The notes under the pieces are model-generated. The model was not told the DNA's origin. It searched no databases and saw only the letters and a program-made list of their open reading frames with translations. From positions 38,607,027 to 38,671,026 of the forward strand of contig CAMTDV010000022.1 in assembly GCA_947069175.1 (NCBI GenBank): DNA of 64,000 nt. Direction: 5' to 3'. The position numbers and the translations under genes were made by a program. Positions 21,264-33,046 of this stretch are shown here, piece by piece. This DNA comes from Scalesia atractyloides. Lineage: Eukaryota; Streptophyta; Magnoliopsida; Asterales; Asteraceae. The number at the start of each line of letters is the position of its first letter. Position 1 is the first letter of the stretch.

Positions 21264-22120
21264 AATGTGTTTTCTGATAACACTAGACAAACATTTGGAT
21301 TTTATACACAAACTCGATTTAACCGTTAATGCCATCTGAATAACGGAAATCGGCAAATCGATCGCCAAACCATTCCGAATTCGTCTGGCCAGCTTATAAC
21401 CGATGTATTTCGGTTTCTAATTAAGTCCGAATTGAATGAACATAAAGCCTCATCATTTCCGGTATTTGAAACCGAAAATTTTATCAAACTCTGATTTAAT
21501 TCAAGTTCTGATCATTTGCACGATTCATAACTATCGCAACAACACTCAATTTCATTTTCGTCAAGTTTCTGAACCGTAAGATTCTCTGAATCAGATCGCC
21601 GGAATTTTTCTGCAAATCACCGGAAAACCGGGACTCACATTCTCACGGTAATTCCTTCGGCTCTTTTTGTTTAAAACATGTGATTAGTCAATCTCTAACA
21701 CAACTCCATCATCAGAATCAATCTTGGCCAACGTTTAACGGAAATCTTACATTCGCCGGAAAGTTCCTGAGATTGCCGGAATCCCACTGTGATCTGGTAA
21801 GATATCCTGCACTTCTTTTAAACCTTGTTTAGGTGATTTAACGTTATGAATAATCGATCCACACTGTTAATTGGTTCAACAGTCGGAGTTCATTTCCAGT
21901 ACCGACGAACTTTCGCCGGATTTCTGTGTTTATCTTCAATCGGTAAATTCTGTTCTTTAAACTCTCTCCATTCCTTACCCTTGATTTACTGTTAACGTCT
22001 AAGAGTTTTGTAAGTCACAAAATCAAACTTAACCAGTCGAATTATGCTGACCGTGTAATTCGACGAAGAAGATGAAGTTATACCAGAGTTTAAGAGTAAT
22101 TAAAATCCGGTTTATAAACG

Positions 22121-22536
22121 GGTTAGACACACAGTCCAGCGGTGGACTGTGTGCAAATTTCATATTCACGTCCCGAGTTCGAACCTTACTACGCGCACGC
22201 TTTGTATAATAACATTCCTTTTTAATCATGAACTAACCCGGGTTAAAACAGGTAGTTGTTAAGTATATTATAAATCAAGAATATAACCGGGTTAGACACG
22301 CAGTCCAGCGGTGGACTGTGTTCAAAATAAATTTCACGTCGCGCGTTCGAATCCTGTCCCAAGCACCGGTCAATTGAATTAAAACGTTTTTGTAAATAAA
22401 GGTATTTTCGGTTAATTCAAATAAGTATATAAATATAATTAAAACTGAGTTTCTAACGGGTTAGTCACGTAGCTCGATTGGTAGAGCTACGTGCACGTGA
22501 ACGGAAGGTCGCCGGTTCGAATCCCGCTTGGCGCAG
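22121..22536 (+). other. Three sense tRNA-like modules, Tekay A 3' LTR
   Basis: Copies of the 5' LTR modules lie at about 22121-22200, 22290-22367 and 22459-22536. Module 3 has CGATTGG for CAGTTGG in its D loop; module 2 has changes in the hairpin flank and next to the B-box (TCGCGCGTTCG), the B-box core itself kept. Confidence 0.7.
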
Positions 22537-23092
22537 CAATTACCGCTGACCGAACCGGTCAACGGTCAACAGTAAAAAAATAATATTTTTTTTATATATT
22601 TATTTGTTTATTTTAATTTAAAAATCCATTTAAAATACTTAAAAATAACATTTTTAGAGATAGAAAATAGCCATAAACTCACAAAAATATATCTAAAAAT
22701 CCCATTAAAATCCTTAATAAAATCAATCCATTTAATATATTTTCCATTATTATTTAGGTTAGTATTCCTCGTCGACTCGCTCGTCTAAATCGTGCGCATC
22801 TCACCATCTCCAATCCAACGCACCCAATGTGAGTGAACCTTTGAAATTCCCCGTTTTAATCACGATTTTAGGGTGTATCATGTGTCTTTGTTTATTTACA
22901 TATTATAACGAAATTATTGTGCATACATCATAACATGACATGTGTATTAGTTTGTTGCTGTTAAGTAGTCATTATTAAATGCAAATTATTATTTCAGTAC
23001 ATGCAATTGCCGAGGCCGCAGCTCCCCATCCATCGAGGTTGAGCTTGATCCCCATTTTATTATGCGGTTGATCTTGGCGTGCCCGCACGATC

Positions 23093-23321
23093 GGCTCCGT
23101 TTGATTGAGCCTTGATCGGTCATTTCATTTTACATTTCAATACATGCAATACGCTCTGCTCCGTTTGATTGAGCCTTGAGTGCACAGTTCAATTTACATT
23201 TCCAGTTCATGCAATACGTTCGGCTCCGTTTGATTGAGCCTTGAGCGCACAGTTCAATTTACATTTCCAGTTCATGCAATACGATCGGCTCCGTTTGATT
23301 GAGCCTTGATCGCACAGTTCA
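23093..23321 (+). repeat. Fourfold hairpin repeat, Tekay A 3' LTR
   Basis: Copy of 14805-15033; one unit reads CTGCTCC instead of CGGCTCC, which weakens its stem. Confidence 0.8.
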
Positions 23322-23795
23322 TTTATGTCAGTTATCGTATGATATTGGTATATTCATGTATGCTATCAAATGTTAATGTATGTTATAATTGTAACTGCTA
23401 TTTGCCAATGTTTGATTACTTACATGTGCTCTTTTATGATTATGCACAATATTTTATTGATAAACTAACCATAATATCATTATCAAATGTTTATCTAATA
23501 AGGTTCACTCGCCAACTTATGTTGACCCAAAACCTCCCATTTTACACATGATACAGGTGAACCAGCAGCAGCTAGGAACACATAGGACCTGGATTAGAAG
23601 AAATAAAACGATTTAGTATTTGGATTGTTATGTTTGGTTATTTTCCCTTGTATTGAATGAACATGTTTGGATGTTTGAGAATGTAACTTTGACTTCATTA
23701 ATTATGAAACATAATAGTAAATGTCATGTGCTTTGGTGATAACCCAATTATGCCCCGACTCTTATTTCCGCTGCGGGTCGGGGTGTGACAAACTC

Positions 23796-25725
23796 ACCTT
23801 TAAACCACTCGTGGCACGCCGGCCAGTAAGAGAAGTCATCTCCTTTCTTCAGCTTTGACACAGGGGTGTGGATCTCATCAGCGCAGCCTTCAGTATAAGA
23901 CCTGTAATAATAATCACCCGGGTTTTGTCCGGGCGGATTGGGGACCCTTCAGCAGATGGGCTCTCCCCAGATCCTCCAACCGCACCGCCGGGTGCCGGCT
24001 CTGCTGCATTAGCCCCCTGTGGAGCATCCTCGGCAACCATAACCATCGGTTCCGCCTCAGCCTCAACACCTTCACCACCAATAACTTCCTCCACCACTAC
24101 TTCAGGCTCTACGGCCTCAACCTCCACCTGCACCTCCGCCGCCCCAGCGGTTGGCTCCCCACCCTGTGCGCTTGACGCTTGCGCCGTTTCAACCATAGGT
24201 GGGGGTATCGAAGTATCAATGGGCGCGGCCGGAGTGGTGGGAGCAACAAAAACTGTTTCACTCCCCCCCCCCCCCCCGCAAGATGACAAACAATTAGACT
24301 AGCACAAGCGGAAGAAAATGTTGTAACAAACAAGTCAAAGGGTGTTTACCAAGGAAAGTTTAGCGGCAAGCGCGTCCAAACTCCCGCGCTTCCCTATAAT
24401 CTTTTGCGCAGCCTTTTTGGAGGGCTGCGTAGAGATATCACTCTTGGGAGCCCTCTTCCTCTTGAGGGGCAATGGACTCGACTCCACGTCGATCGGATCT
24501 TCCGAATCCGAAACCGGAATGTCCACCATCTCTCGTGGCTCCGGCTTGGGTTTCCTCACACCTACAATCGTAAGACCCTCCAAAGAATCAGAGACTACTA
24601 CATAGTCTTTCCAATTATCTAGCACAATACACATACCTTTGGGCGGGTCTGCCTTGGGCTGAGCCACCTTCTTCTCCGCCACCATGCTGGGCTCCGCACG
24701 CCTTTTCTTTTTAGGATCTGGGCCAATGCCCAAGTTCTGTAAAGCGCCTGCACAATGGCGCAATGTAAACACTTAAAATTATGAGAGCTTACCGGTTTCA
24801 GGCGCGGGGGCCGTCAAATCCTCATTCCTGGGAAGCTCAAAGTTCCCCAGGATTTGCGCATACCACGTGGGCTCCTTCGGGCCAAGGGCGATATTCTCTA
24901 TCCACCCTGTTCCCTTTGGAATGCTACCACATACAGCGCCACCCCTGTAAAGAAAGTGCAAACATTTAGTCTGCGCACAAGGAGGAATCGAGATATAATG
25001 AAAAAATGAGACAAAGGTGCTTACTTTTCTCCCCTCCATATAAACAGGCCTCTCCCGGCGGCTGGGTTTCCAGACAAACTCATTCCTTCCGCCACCAACG
25101 CCCTCTCCAGCAGTTGGACCGCCGAGATCTCCTTCAAGTCCTTGTACTAAGACTCTACCACTTGGTAATAGGAGTGGTCTCAAAAGCAATGTCCTCCACC
25201 CCTCGGAAATGCATCCGAAGGGGTATAACACCGGCCTTTATGTAAAAAAATTCGTTTTCCAATCATGAAAATACTTGGGGGGAGAGAGCAAAATCTTCTT
25301 GGCCTGAATGCGATGATGGAAAGAATAAAACCCCATGGAGCAATTTAGTTGGTAAAAAATCCTAAACAGGTCAACGGTTGGGGTAACACCCGTCGACCAG
25401 CATAAAAACTCAAAATGTTTTATTCTCAACATCCCCATTGGATTGAGTTGGGAGATGTGGAATTCGTTGTATTCAAGAATTTGAAGAAAAAATTTGGTTT
25501 CCGGTAACCGAAGTTACCATCGGTGAAAAAATCAAAAAATAAAGTAATGTAGCCGACCGGAGCGTCGGCGGCAGTCTCTCCCTCAGCCAGAAACCGGACA
25601 TCCCAGTCCTTAGGGAACCTGTAGCCGGAGACCAGACGCTGAAAACTCGCGGAAGACCACATCAACACCGGCAACGTTGTTGAGGGCTCACTCGCAGACA
25701 CACTTTCGGGACCCTTGGTCGCCAC
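23796..25725 (-). pseudogene. 5' half of the Tat antisense gene (putative 'gypsy-type transposase' domain)
   Basis: The minus-strand frame starts at 25725 (MATKGPESVSASEPS) and contains FPKDWDVRFLAEGETAADAP, GYITLFFDFF, IKHFEFLCWSTGVTPTVDLFR and KKILLSPPKYFHDWK. These match my memory of the plant family annotated as putative gypsy-type transposon or transposase (Pfam Transposase_28), here an antisense passenger of a Tat element. A shift lies near 25430. One intron is clear (25024-24945, GTAAGC...TTACAG); a second donor GTAAGC at 24792 has candidate acceptors at 24748 or 24737. Later exons (24772-24335 and 24289-23849) are Lys/Pro- and Glu/Val/Pro-rich, with KKKRRAEPS and PLKRKRAPKS as possible nuclear signals. 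A 15-C run at 24263-24277 probably shifts the frame. Tekay A cuts the gene at 23790. Confidence 0.65.
24263..24277 (+). repeat. Poly-C run
   Basis: Fifteen consecutive C inside the antisense gene of the Tat element, likely to vary in length and a possible sequencing-error site. Confidence 0.9.
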
Positions 25726-25860
25726 TAGAAATCACCGGAAAAAAGAAATTAAGAATTGGGGAGAGAAGAAAACAAGAACTCAAGAACACAGAAGAGTTCA
25801 GAGGAAGAAAGCAAGAAGAAAGTTTGAAGGCGTGAAATGAAACCCTAGATGGTTTCCCCC

Positions 25861-25868
25861 TATTTATA
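25861..25868 (-). promoter_or_regulatory. TATA box of the Tat antisense gene
   Basis: On the minus strand GTATAAATAGGGGGAAACC lies about 136 bp before the antisense start codon at 25725, followed by a purine-rich 5' leader. It suits a polymerase II promoter separate from the LTR. Confidence 0.6.
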
Positions 25869-26283
25869 CTCATCGCATTTAATGTGATGGGGAACTGTGA
25901 AGCACGCGAAGAATTAACAACCAATAAGCACAGCATGTGTGGCGGGCAGGTGGCAACTGACGGCTGTCACCCCACGCGTGGCCGGCACTCTCTCTGCCAA
26001 TTCATTAATGAAAGAGAGGCTGTACTGTTGACAACATGCCACAGCTGTCAATCGTCACCTCCAGGGCACCCTTTTTTCTCACCAACTCGCCTGCAACATC
26101 AGCATGACGAAGATTCAAATTTCAAAGACCTCATCATGAGTAAAGGTTTCCTCACACAAAGGTTTTCTCCAACCCTTATTGAATTTTTGCCGTTGAAATA
26201 AGCGCACATACAAGAATTCTTATAGTCCAGCACTCCACCTACTTGCCAACATGCGCATAGGAGAACCACAGGACTGGGGGACT
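25869..26283. other. Upstream region of the antisense gene and Tat polypurine tract
   Basis: No credible frame. It ends GGACTGGGGGACT (26271-26283), a polypurine-rich tract directly before the 3' LTR. Confidence 0.5.
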
Positions 26284-27372
26284 TGGAGGGTATGGTCCCA
26301 AAACCCAACGCCTGCGTAAGGAACCATAGCCTCAATAACAACATAATACAAGAATAACCTTTCGCGCAATGTGCAATGGTGCACCATTCTTGAAACTAGT
26401 AGGTCGCTTAACAACCTTGCGCGCAATGTGCAATGGTATTGCAACCTTGATACAGGTAGGCTACATAGCAAACCTTCGCACATTGTGTAACGGAAAGTTA
26501 GCCGACACTAGCAAGTCGCACAATGAACCCTGCGTACTTGGCACAACCGCAAGTTAGACCTAGAAGCGTAGGCCCCTTGACCCTACGCGGATCAAACAAC
26601 CCTCTAGCCGCAAAGTCCTAAAACCTTGCACAAGGACAAGACAAACATGAGAGCAACTCGTAGTCTTGAGAATAAATGGACTTAGTCCCTACAACTTTGC
26701 GCTGGCCAGAAAGCACTAAAAGCCAGAAGAAGGGAGAAGCGCAAAGAGGCGTTGACTACATACCAGGGTACAAAGTGGCAGAGCTGTGACCGAATAGTCG
26801 CTCAGAAGGTTGTGTCAGACTGCGTTGCATGAACAGTAATGCATAGGACAGACTGTACACATCCCAAACTCACGCCAGCGACTGTCACACATCCTCCACT
26901 TTTAGCTGATGACAGGTCTGACACCAGGGACAACTGCCATGACACGCGGCTCCATTCAAAATCCGATAAAGCACACCTCCTGCCAGAGATCATTAATGAC
27001 CGATGCAGAGGAGACAGTATTCCTGGTCATTTGGGCCAGGCCCAAGGCCCATCTCCTAAACACACCTATCTTCGGCTATAGAATAAGGGTGATACCTTAA
27101 GGTAAAGATACACATACGAGCTTACTCACTAATTAATGCTTACTTGCTTATTACCTTACAATCACCAAAATACTTATTCTCATGCTGGAGTGTGGTCACG
27201 GAGAAACCGCCCCCTTCTCTAGTGACGAGTTAACGACGTTGCTGGTTTTGTAGATAACTCGAAGTGAGATCACCCAAAGGAACGAACGAGAGGCAACCTT
27301 TCATGAAGAATGTTAGGTTGTGGCTAAGATATCTTCAGATACCTCTCGGTTCAGCTGGTGTTTCTTTCTAAC
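26284..27372 (+). mobile_element. 3' LTR of the Tat element
   Basis: Starts TGGAGGGTATGGTCCC and parallels the 5' LTR with many substitutions and small indels. It is followed by GTAAA (27373-27377), the altered second copy of the target site duplication GTACA. Confidence 0.8.
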
Positions 27373-27377
27373 GTAAA

Positions 27378-30340
27378 CCCAACTCATGATTTTGAAGGTA
27401 AACAACGGGTTACTGCCTATGATGACAGATGTAGAAAAGAAAATTTATGTATCTGAGAAGAGAGCCTTTGCTGCAATAAAGATGTCCTTAACTGATAGAA
27501 TTAAACATACTTTTAAGAGATACACTACCTTGAAGGAGATGTGGGATGCGTTAGAGACGAGGTATGAGGGCAATGCTTATGTGAAAAAGAACAAGGTAGA
27601 TTGCTGAAGAAACAGTTTGTTGTCTTTAAATACACGAGAAATGAGACCGTAGAAGATATTACAAGATTCTATTATCTAATGTTTGAGATAGATAACTATG
27701 ACATAGAGGGATACACTGACACTGAGATAATGAAAAGTTAATTGATGCTTTGCCTGCTAAATGGGATATTTATACTCTTATGATTAAGGGTGTAGCTGAT
27801 TAAGAGACTAAAGACTTAGAAGAGGTTGTTGGGAAACTGAGAGCTTACAAGCTTAACATAAAGAAGAAGGAAACAGGATATGATCAGGTTCATGATCCGG
27901 GATTTTATAAAGGCCTTCCATCTTCATCTTCCCACAACGTTTCAAGTGATTCAGCAACTGCATTTCTCTCATGTGAAGATGAAAAGGCTGTGACTAATGC
28001 TGATAGTGAACTGTGTTTTGTTGCTGCCTCAGGAGGATCAACAGGGGAAAGAGACAACAAACTAGCAATAATAACAACAATACTAGGTCTATGCCTCTGA
28101 GTGTTAAGACTGCTGAAGAACATCTCGCACTGCTTGCTTCATTTGTTGCTTTATATGAGAATTACATTTAAGGAAGAATATATGATCCTACTACTTTTGA
28201 TGAAGATTATGATTAAATTGACCTTGATGACCTAGAGGAGATGGATCTACAGTGGCAGATGGCCATGATCTCTAGAAGAGTTAAGAGATTCATGAATAGG
28301 ACATGCATAAAGTTTGTAGGAAAGAATGTTGGTTTTGACAAGTCCAAAGTCAGATGTTATAGCTGTTAGATTATGGACACTTTCTAGGGAATGTCATAGA
28401 CCAAAGGCAGATTCTCGTCCTAACTCCATTTCAAGATTCTCTAGGTCAAGCTTCCGGAAACAGGAATGCAACCAACAACAATAGCTCAAGAGCTTTGATC
28501 TCTACTACACGAGAGGGTTCTTATGATTAGAGCGTACATCTGGAAGGTGATGAAAACATCACACAGGCTTTCATGGCAGAGATCGCCACAATTGATGTTG
28601 GAGAAGAAAAAGTAGATGGTGAGGTAGAAAAGGATACTAAAGTTTAAAGAGTTGATGCTGATCAGACGACTGAAGTTCAAGAAGAAAATGTAAAGTCTGA
28701 TGTAGAAAAGGATGCTGAGGACAAGAAGATGGCCGCTGACTTTGATGCCTTCATGGCCGACTTGAGCAAATCATCAGGAGAGGTAAATTCTAACCCTGTT
28801 TGTTCAAAATGTCATGAATTGCAAGGTGAGGTTGACAGGTTAACTAAACAAAACCAAAGTCTGGTAAATGATCTCGAGCTTAAAAGAATCAAACTTTTTT
28901 GTAAAAAGAGACGAGTCTTTATATTTGAAGAAAATTAAAGGTTATGAAAATGAAATCAACATTTTAACCTGCAAACTAAATTAAAAACTTCAAGTTATTG
29001 ACTTAGCTCATGATACAATGAGTGAGAAAACAAAAGAGATTTCTAAAAAATGCAAAGAGTTGTTAGAAGCACAACTGAAAATTGTTGAACTTGAAAAGAA
29101 ACTAAATCAATTCAGAGATTCCACTTTTGTATAAAACACATGACGGGTGGCTTGAAGAAAAGTAGTGACAAGACGTGTGTGGGCTTCCAGGGCTTCAATG
29201 AAGTTCCACCACCTCTTAGTCATGACTATTCATTCTTGCCAGATGAAGATGATTTAACTGACTTTGTATCAACTACACCTAGTAGTCCCACATCAGAAAA
29301 AGGTGATGTGTCTGAATATGATGATGTTAGTGTCATGAAGGATAATAACAGGGAATCAGTGGTGAAAACAAAGCATGGACTTTTGAAAAATAAACAACAC
29401 ACTTTTGTTAAAAAGATTAATTTTGTTCACGGAAGTGACATGAAAAACCAAACATCTTTTATTGAAAATGACTCGAATGTGCAGTTTGCTAAAAATAAAA
29501 ACAAAGAAAAATCTGAAATTGAGCAAACTAAAACAGATCCTTCTAAAGCATCATCACACATCATCATCATCATCATCACCTAATGGATCTAGTTCAAAGG
29601 CTTCAGTTAAGAAGTCTTCGACAAAAAGATCGTACTTCAAATGTCACACCAAGGGACACATAGCAAGTTGTTGTCCTAACGAAAAGAGTGAAGCACAAGT
29701 GACTGAGGAAAAGAGAGGAAAATCACCTGAAAAGAGTGGTGATGGTGATCAGAGAGTGTCTAACTCACCAAAGACATCTGCTCCTAAGCAACAAGAGAGT
29801 GTTGCTATTGGTGTAGGTAAATCTTAAATAGGAACTCAGCAAGTTCCTCATTTTCAAAGAAATCAACAAAGGTTTCAGCCTGAATCTTCATCAGGCAGAT
29901 ATGAGAGACCTATAAGTAGTTCGCCAAGAATGAACAATTTTATTGGTCAATCAAGTACCTTCATAAGTCAAGGTCAATATCAAAATTGATACCAGAATAA
30001 TGGTGGGCGAAATTTTTATACACTGGCTTTAGAAATTATAACAATCAAAATTCTTAGAATCAAATGAGAGTTTTTTTTCAATCAAACTCAGGATATATGT
30101 GTTAAAACTCAAGGTCTCAAAATCAAAATTGCCAAAGGTCACAGAGTCCAAAGATGTATAGGAAACCTCAGGACCAGAGATCTCGTGGAAATCAAACCCG
30201 ATTTCCATCAACAGGTCCTAGATCCAAAACTCCAGTTAGGAGTGATGGATATTGGATGGATGTTCAAGTAGTTGATGAATTTGGAAGACTCAAGATCATT
30301 AAGGCTTGGGTCTCCCAATCTAACAAATTTTTGGTTGGGT
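27378..30340 (+). pseudogene. Main part of gag of the outer Copia element (broken)
   Basis: Continues the gag of 4484-4629. At 27386-27850 pieces read VEKKIYVSEKRAFAAIKMSL, WDALETRYEGNAYVKKNK, GKLRAYKLNIKKKETGY and HDPGFYKG, the conserved Copia Gag core. A first zinc knuckle (about 28350-28405, CYSC...GHF.ECHRP over two frames) is broken. A coiled coil lies at 28729-29130 and a second knuckle at 29630-29680 (FKCHTKGHIASCC, first Cys lost). The 28.7-29.1 kb coiled coil and the long Gag fit Sireviruses. Many stops (for example 27605, 27740, 28168, 28214, 28983, 29829). Confidence 0.75.
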
Positions 30341-30341
30341 T

Positions 30342-30833
30342 GTGAAGGAGCTGCTAAGGAGGATTATCAACTTGTGGTATGTTGATAGTGGCTGCTCCAG
30401 GCACATGACGGGGGATGCGAGATTGTTGACTGATTTTGAAAATAAAGGAGGTCACATTACAGGTCGAGGAAAAGTGACCAACGGGAAGATCACATTGGAC
30501 AAAGTGAACTATGTCGAGCAACTTAACCACAATTTGATGAGCATGTCACAAGTCTACTACAATGGTCACTCGGTCCATTTTACTAAGTCTAAGGCTTTGG
30601 TGTTGAAACTAGAGTTGGTGATACCAGACGTTGGATAGTGAGAGAGCACCGAGGAGGACATGAGTGCAAAGGATTCTTCCATTATAGTGGCGTGTTTATT
30701 GTCAAGAGCATTTGAGGCTGAGTCAATGTTGTGGCACAGGCACATGCACACATCCACTACCGAAAAATGAATTATATTATTAAAAACGGTTTAGTGGAAG
30801 GGGTGCCAGTGTAGAGGTTTCATATGGAAGATA
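30342..30833 (+). pseudogene. Protease and GAG-pre-integrase part of the outer Copia (interrupted)
   Basis: The frame 30342-30638 contains LWYVDSGCSRHMTGD (Copia protease active site D-S-G) and NHNLMSMSQVYYNGHSVHF. In shifted frames follow SRAFEAESMLWHRHMH and the GAG-pre-integrase stretch IIKNGLVEGVPV. The reading is cut at 30833 by Tekay B; AGATA (30829-30833) is the target site duplication, and the text resumes at 60388. Confidence 0.8.
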
Positions 30834-31821
30834 TGTCACACCCCGACTCGTAGCGGAAATAAAAATCATGGCATAATTGGGTTATCACCAAAGCACATGA
30901 CATTTACTAATAAGTTTCATATTTATTAAATTGAAATTTAAGACTTCAAATATTCAAACACAATGAGTCATACAAGCACAAATAAAATCAAAACATTGTT
31001 CAGACATAATAGTTTTGTTTTATCTTCTAAGACCATTCCTATGTGTTTCTTTCTTCAGCTGGTTTACCTGTATCATGCGTCAAACAAAAGATTTTGGTCA
31101 ACAAAAGTTGGTGAGTGAATCTTAGTAAAACATTTAAACAGTTGTATTATATTTGTTGTTTGAATAAAATTTGTGCATGAATCATAAGTGAGCGTATGTA
31201 TATATATGACCAATCACAAACCACATAATATCCATAATGAACACATGACATGATGAATGATGAACTTGAGATCAAGGCTCAATCAAACAGAGCTGATCTA
31301 ATGAGGCACCTGATGCTCAACTCGTATCCCATGAGGAACTGATGGGCCTAATGAATGATTGCACAGAAAAGTTAAAATGTCACCACACAAATAAATATAC
31401 ACATTGATCACATAATGATATTAGCAGAAGTGTTTGATTAAATAAAACAAGTACGACACATGATACACCCCAAAACATGAATAAAAAGGGGAATGTAAGG
31501 ATTTACTCACAGTGGGTGCGTAATCTTTTCTAATAGTTGGTACGCACGAAGGAAAGATTTGATCGACAAACGAACACTAACCTAAGATAATATTATGAAA
31601 AATATAAACAAGTTAATATTTGGGTTTAATACTTTTGGTTAGATTTTTAGGTTATTTAATGCTATTTAGCAATCCTTGTAATTATGCATTTTCAAATTAT
31701 TTTTACTAAAATATAAGGGTTCATGTAATATAAATTAATTTAAATAAAAGAAATTAATATTTAAAAAAAATTGTCAGATCTGATGGTTGGTTGTCAGACC
31801 AGTTCGCGGAAGTTGTAAGAC

Positions 31822-31894
31822 AGCGTGTATTCGAACGTGAGACCTCTTAGTTGCGTGCACGCAGCTCTTCCAACTGAGCTACGTGTCTAACCCG
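31822..31894 (-). other. Sense tRNA-like module 3, Tekay B 3' LTR
   Basis: Minus strand: CACGTAGCTCAGTTGGAAGAGCTGCGTG hairpin region with tRNA-like A-box, then a damaged B-box (CGTTCGAATAC). Confidence 0.65.
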
Positions 31895-31987
31895 TTTAAG
31901 TTCTGATTTTTATTATACTTATATATTAATTAAGCCTTTCCAGAAATCATTTATTTAAAAAGCTTTTTAAAATAATTGAACTGCCGC

Positions 31988-32062
31988 TCATATCCCGGTT
32001 CGAACTCGCACCCATGATTTCGTATGCACCCAGGCCTACCAATTGGGCTGGGTGTCTAACCC
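31988..32062 (-). other. Sense tRNA-like module 2, Tekay B 3' LTR
   Basis: Minus strand: hairpin CACCCAGCCCA / TGGGCCTGGGTG-like with loop ATTGG, and B-box GAGTTCGAACC. Confidence 0.65.
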
Positions 32063-32149
32063 ATCATTGGTAGAGTTTATATTATACATATCACTTTCTG
32101 AACATAGTCTGGTACCTCCTTTAAAAAAACTTTTATTCCAGAATCATGT

Positions 32150-32226
32150 TGTGCACAAAATTCGAACCCGGTTCTTCTCACCTGAAGTGCACACAGTCCA
32201 CCGTTGGGCTGTGTGTCTAACCTAGG
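32150..32226 (-). other. Sense tRNA-like module 1, Tekay B 3' LTR
   Basis: Minus strand: hairpin CACACAGCCCA / TGGACTGTGTG (one G-T pair) and B-box GGGTTCGAATT. Confidence 0.65.
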
Positions 32227-32784
32227 TTATATCCCAATTTTAATTACTCTTATGCATTGTTTACACTTCATCTCCTTCATCGGTTTACCCAGAACATCAA
32301 GTTGCCCACCCTTTGATTAAATTGGATTGCTTTGCATAATTATAACTAAAAAATAAACAAATCAAAAGTATAGCTCAAAGATTGATACCGACGACAGTCG
32401 CAGTTGAAAGACTCCGGTGAGATGACGGCGGCTCAGAACAATTCCAACGATAAGGAACAATATAAAAGCAGAGAATGGAATTTTGGATAGAAGGAAGTTT
32501 TGCGAGCTTAAATGAGAAGAATCGCCAATATATATAGTGCAAACTGTCTTAAATTTTTTCGGTTTTGAAACTAATAAATCATGAGTTTTTGTCAGTTTCA
32601 GATTCGAATTAAGATCAGTGTGGTTGTTATAACCGTTTATTCAATCATCATAACACTCAAACAGCTGCGACATAACTGAAATTTAGGAGTTGATTGGAAA
32701 CCGTTTGGCGGTTTCAGTTCTGATTGCAACAGAGAATCCGCGAGTTAGATCTTAATTTTTATTTGATTCGAATATTTCCCAATA

Positions 32785-32853
32785 TGTACGTGTGCGTCAG
32801 CGGTGTTTGGTGTGTGGATTTGCTTGTAGACTCGACTCCGGTTGAACCCTTTT
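32785..32853 (+). other. Antisense-type tRNA-like module, Tekay B 3' LTR (damaged)
   Basis: Plus strand, antisense to the LTR. It reads TGTGCGTCAGCGGTG (A-box-like) and then GACTCGACTCCGG; six bases of the B-box stem are missing compared with the copy at 60112-60186. A TTTT and a (TA)n run follow. Confidence 0.5.
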
Positions 32854-32854
32854 G

Positions 32855-32856
<2 letters not shown>

Positions 32857-32885
<29 letters not shown>
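32857..32885. repeat. (TA)n microsatellite
   Basis: About 14 TA units right after the tRNA-like module in the B 3' LTR; expanded and interrupted in the other LTR (60190-60249). Confidence 0.9.
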
Positions 32886-32888
<3 letters not shown>

Positions 32889-33046
32889 TCTATATATTTC
32901 TTTTTTATCAATATTTTTAATTATCATTTATTAATCCACAATAATAAGTATGTATTTAACGCTCATGACAAATCATAAGTATTTAACCAACAAGCAGAGC
33001 GGGTTTTGAAACCCGAATTACGTAGATGTTACAGTATCCCCTACTT

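Larger units (their letters stand above)
12715..23790 (+). mobile_element. Tekay A: chromovirus with 2.8-kb LTRs, inserted in the Tat antisense gene
   Basis: Two 2788-bp LTRs (12715-15502 and 21003-23790) flank an iMet primer site, a leader, gag, pol and a polypurine tract. The site duplication AACTC is perfect (12710-12714 and 23791-23795). By eye the LTRs differ at only about 20 places, so this is a recent insertion. The integrase ends in a Tekay-type chromodomain. The internal part is 5.5 kb, the same as in B and C. Despite its youth, gag-pol has frameshifts and a stop. LTRs carry four tRNA-like modules each. Confidence 0.93.
21003..23790 (+). mobile_element. 3' LTR of Tekay A (2788 bp)
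   Basis: Same length as the 5' LTR and nearly identical. It ends GGTGTGACA and is followed by AACTC, the second copy of the target site duplication. Confidence 0.93.
4630..27372 (+). mobile_element. Tat-lineage Gypsy element inserted in Copia gag
   Basis: Two LTR copies (4630-5736 and 26284-27372) flank a primer site, gag, protease, reverse transcriptase, two RNase H regions, integrase and a downstream antisense gene. The order and the second, archaeal-like RNase H are typical of the Tat lineage. The site duplication is GTACA at 4625-4629 and GTAAA at 27373-27377 (one substitution). Removing Tekay A (12715-23790) and one AACTC leaves about 11.7 kb, a usual Tat size. All frames have stops and shifts. 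LTR copies differ clearly more from each other than those of Tekay A, so this is an older insertion. Confidence 0.85.
30834..33033 (-). mobile_element. 3' LTR of Tekay B (2200 bp)
   Basis: Reads TGTCACACCCCGAC...GATGTTACA on the plus strand, the reverse complement of TGTAACATC...GGGGTGTGACA. It is preceded (minus strand) by a polypurine tract at 33036-33045. Confidence 0.92.

Noticed and set aside
23855..24302. Plus-strand Pro/Thr/Ser-rich frames opposite the antisense gene
   Set aside because: They are shadows of the Glu/Val/Pro-rich minus-strand exons and run through the 15-C run.
32724..32978. Frame with a run of Tyr-Ile codons
   Set aside because: Produced by the (TA)n microsatellite in the Tekay B LTR.
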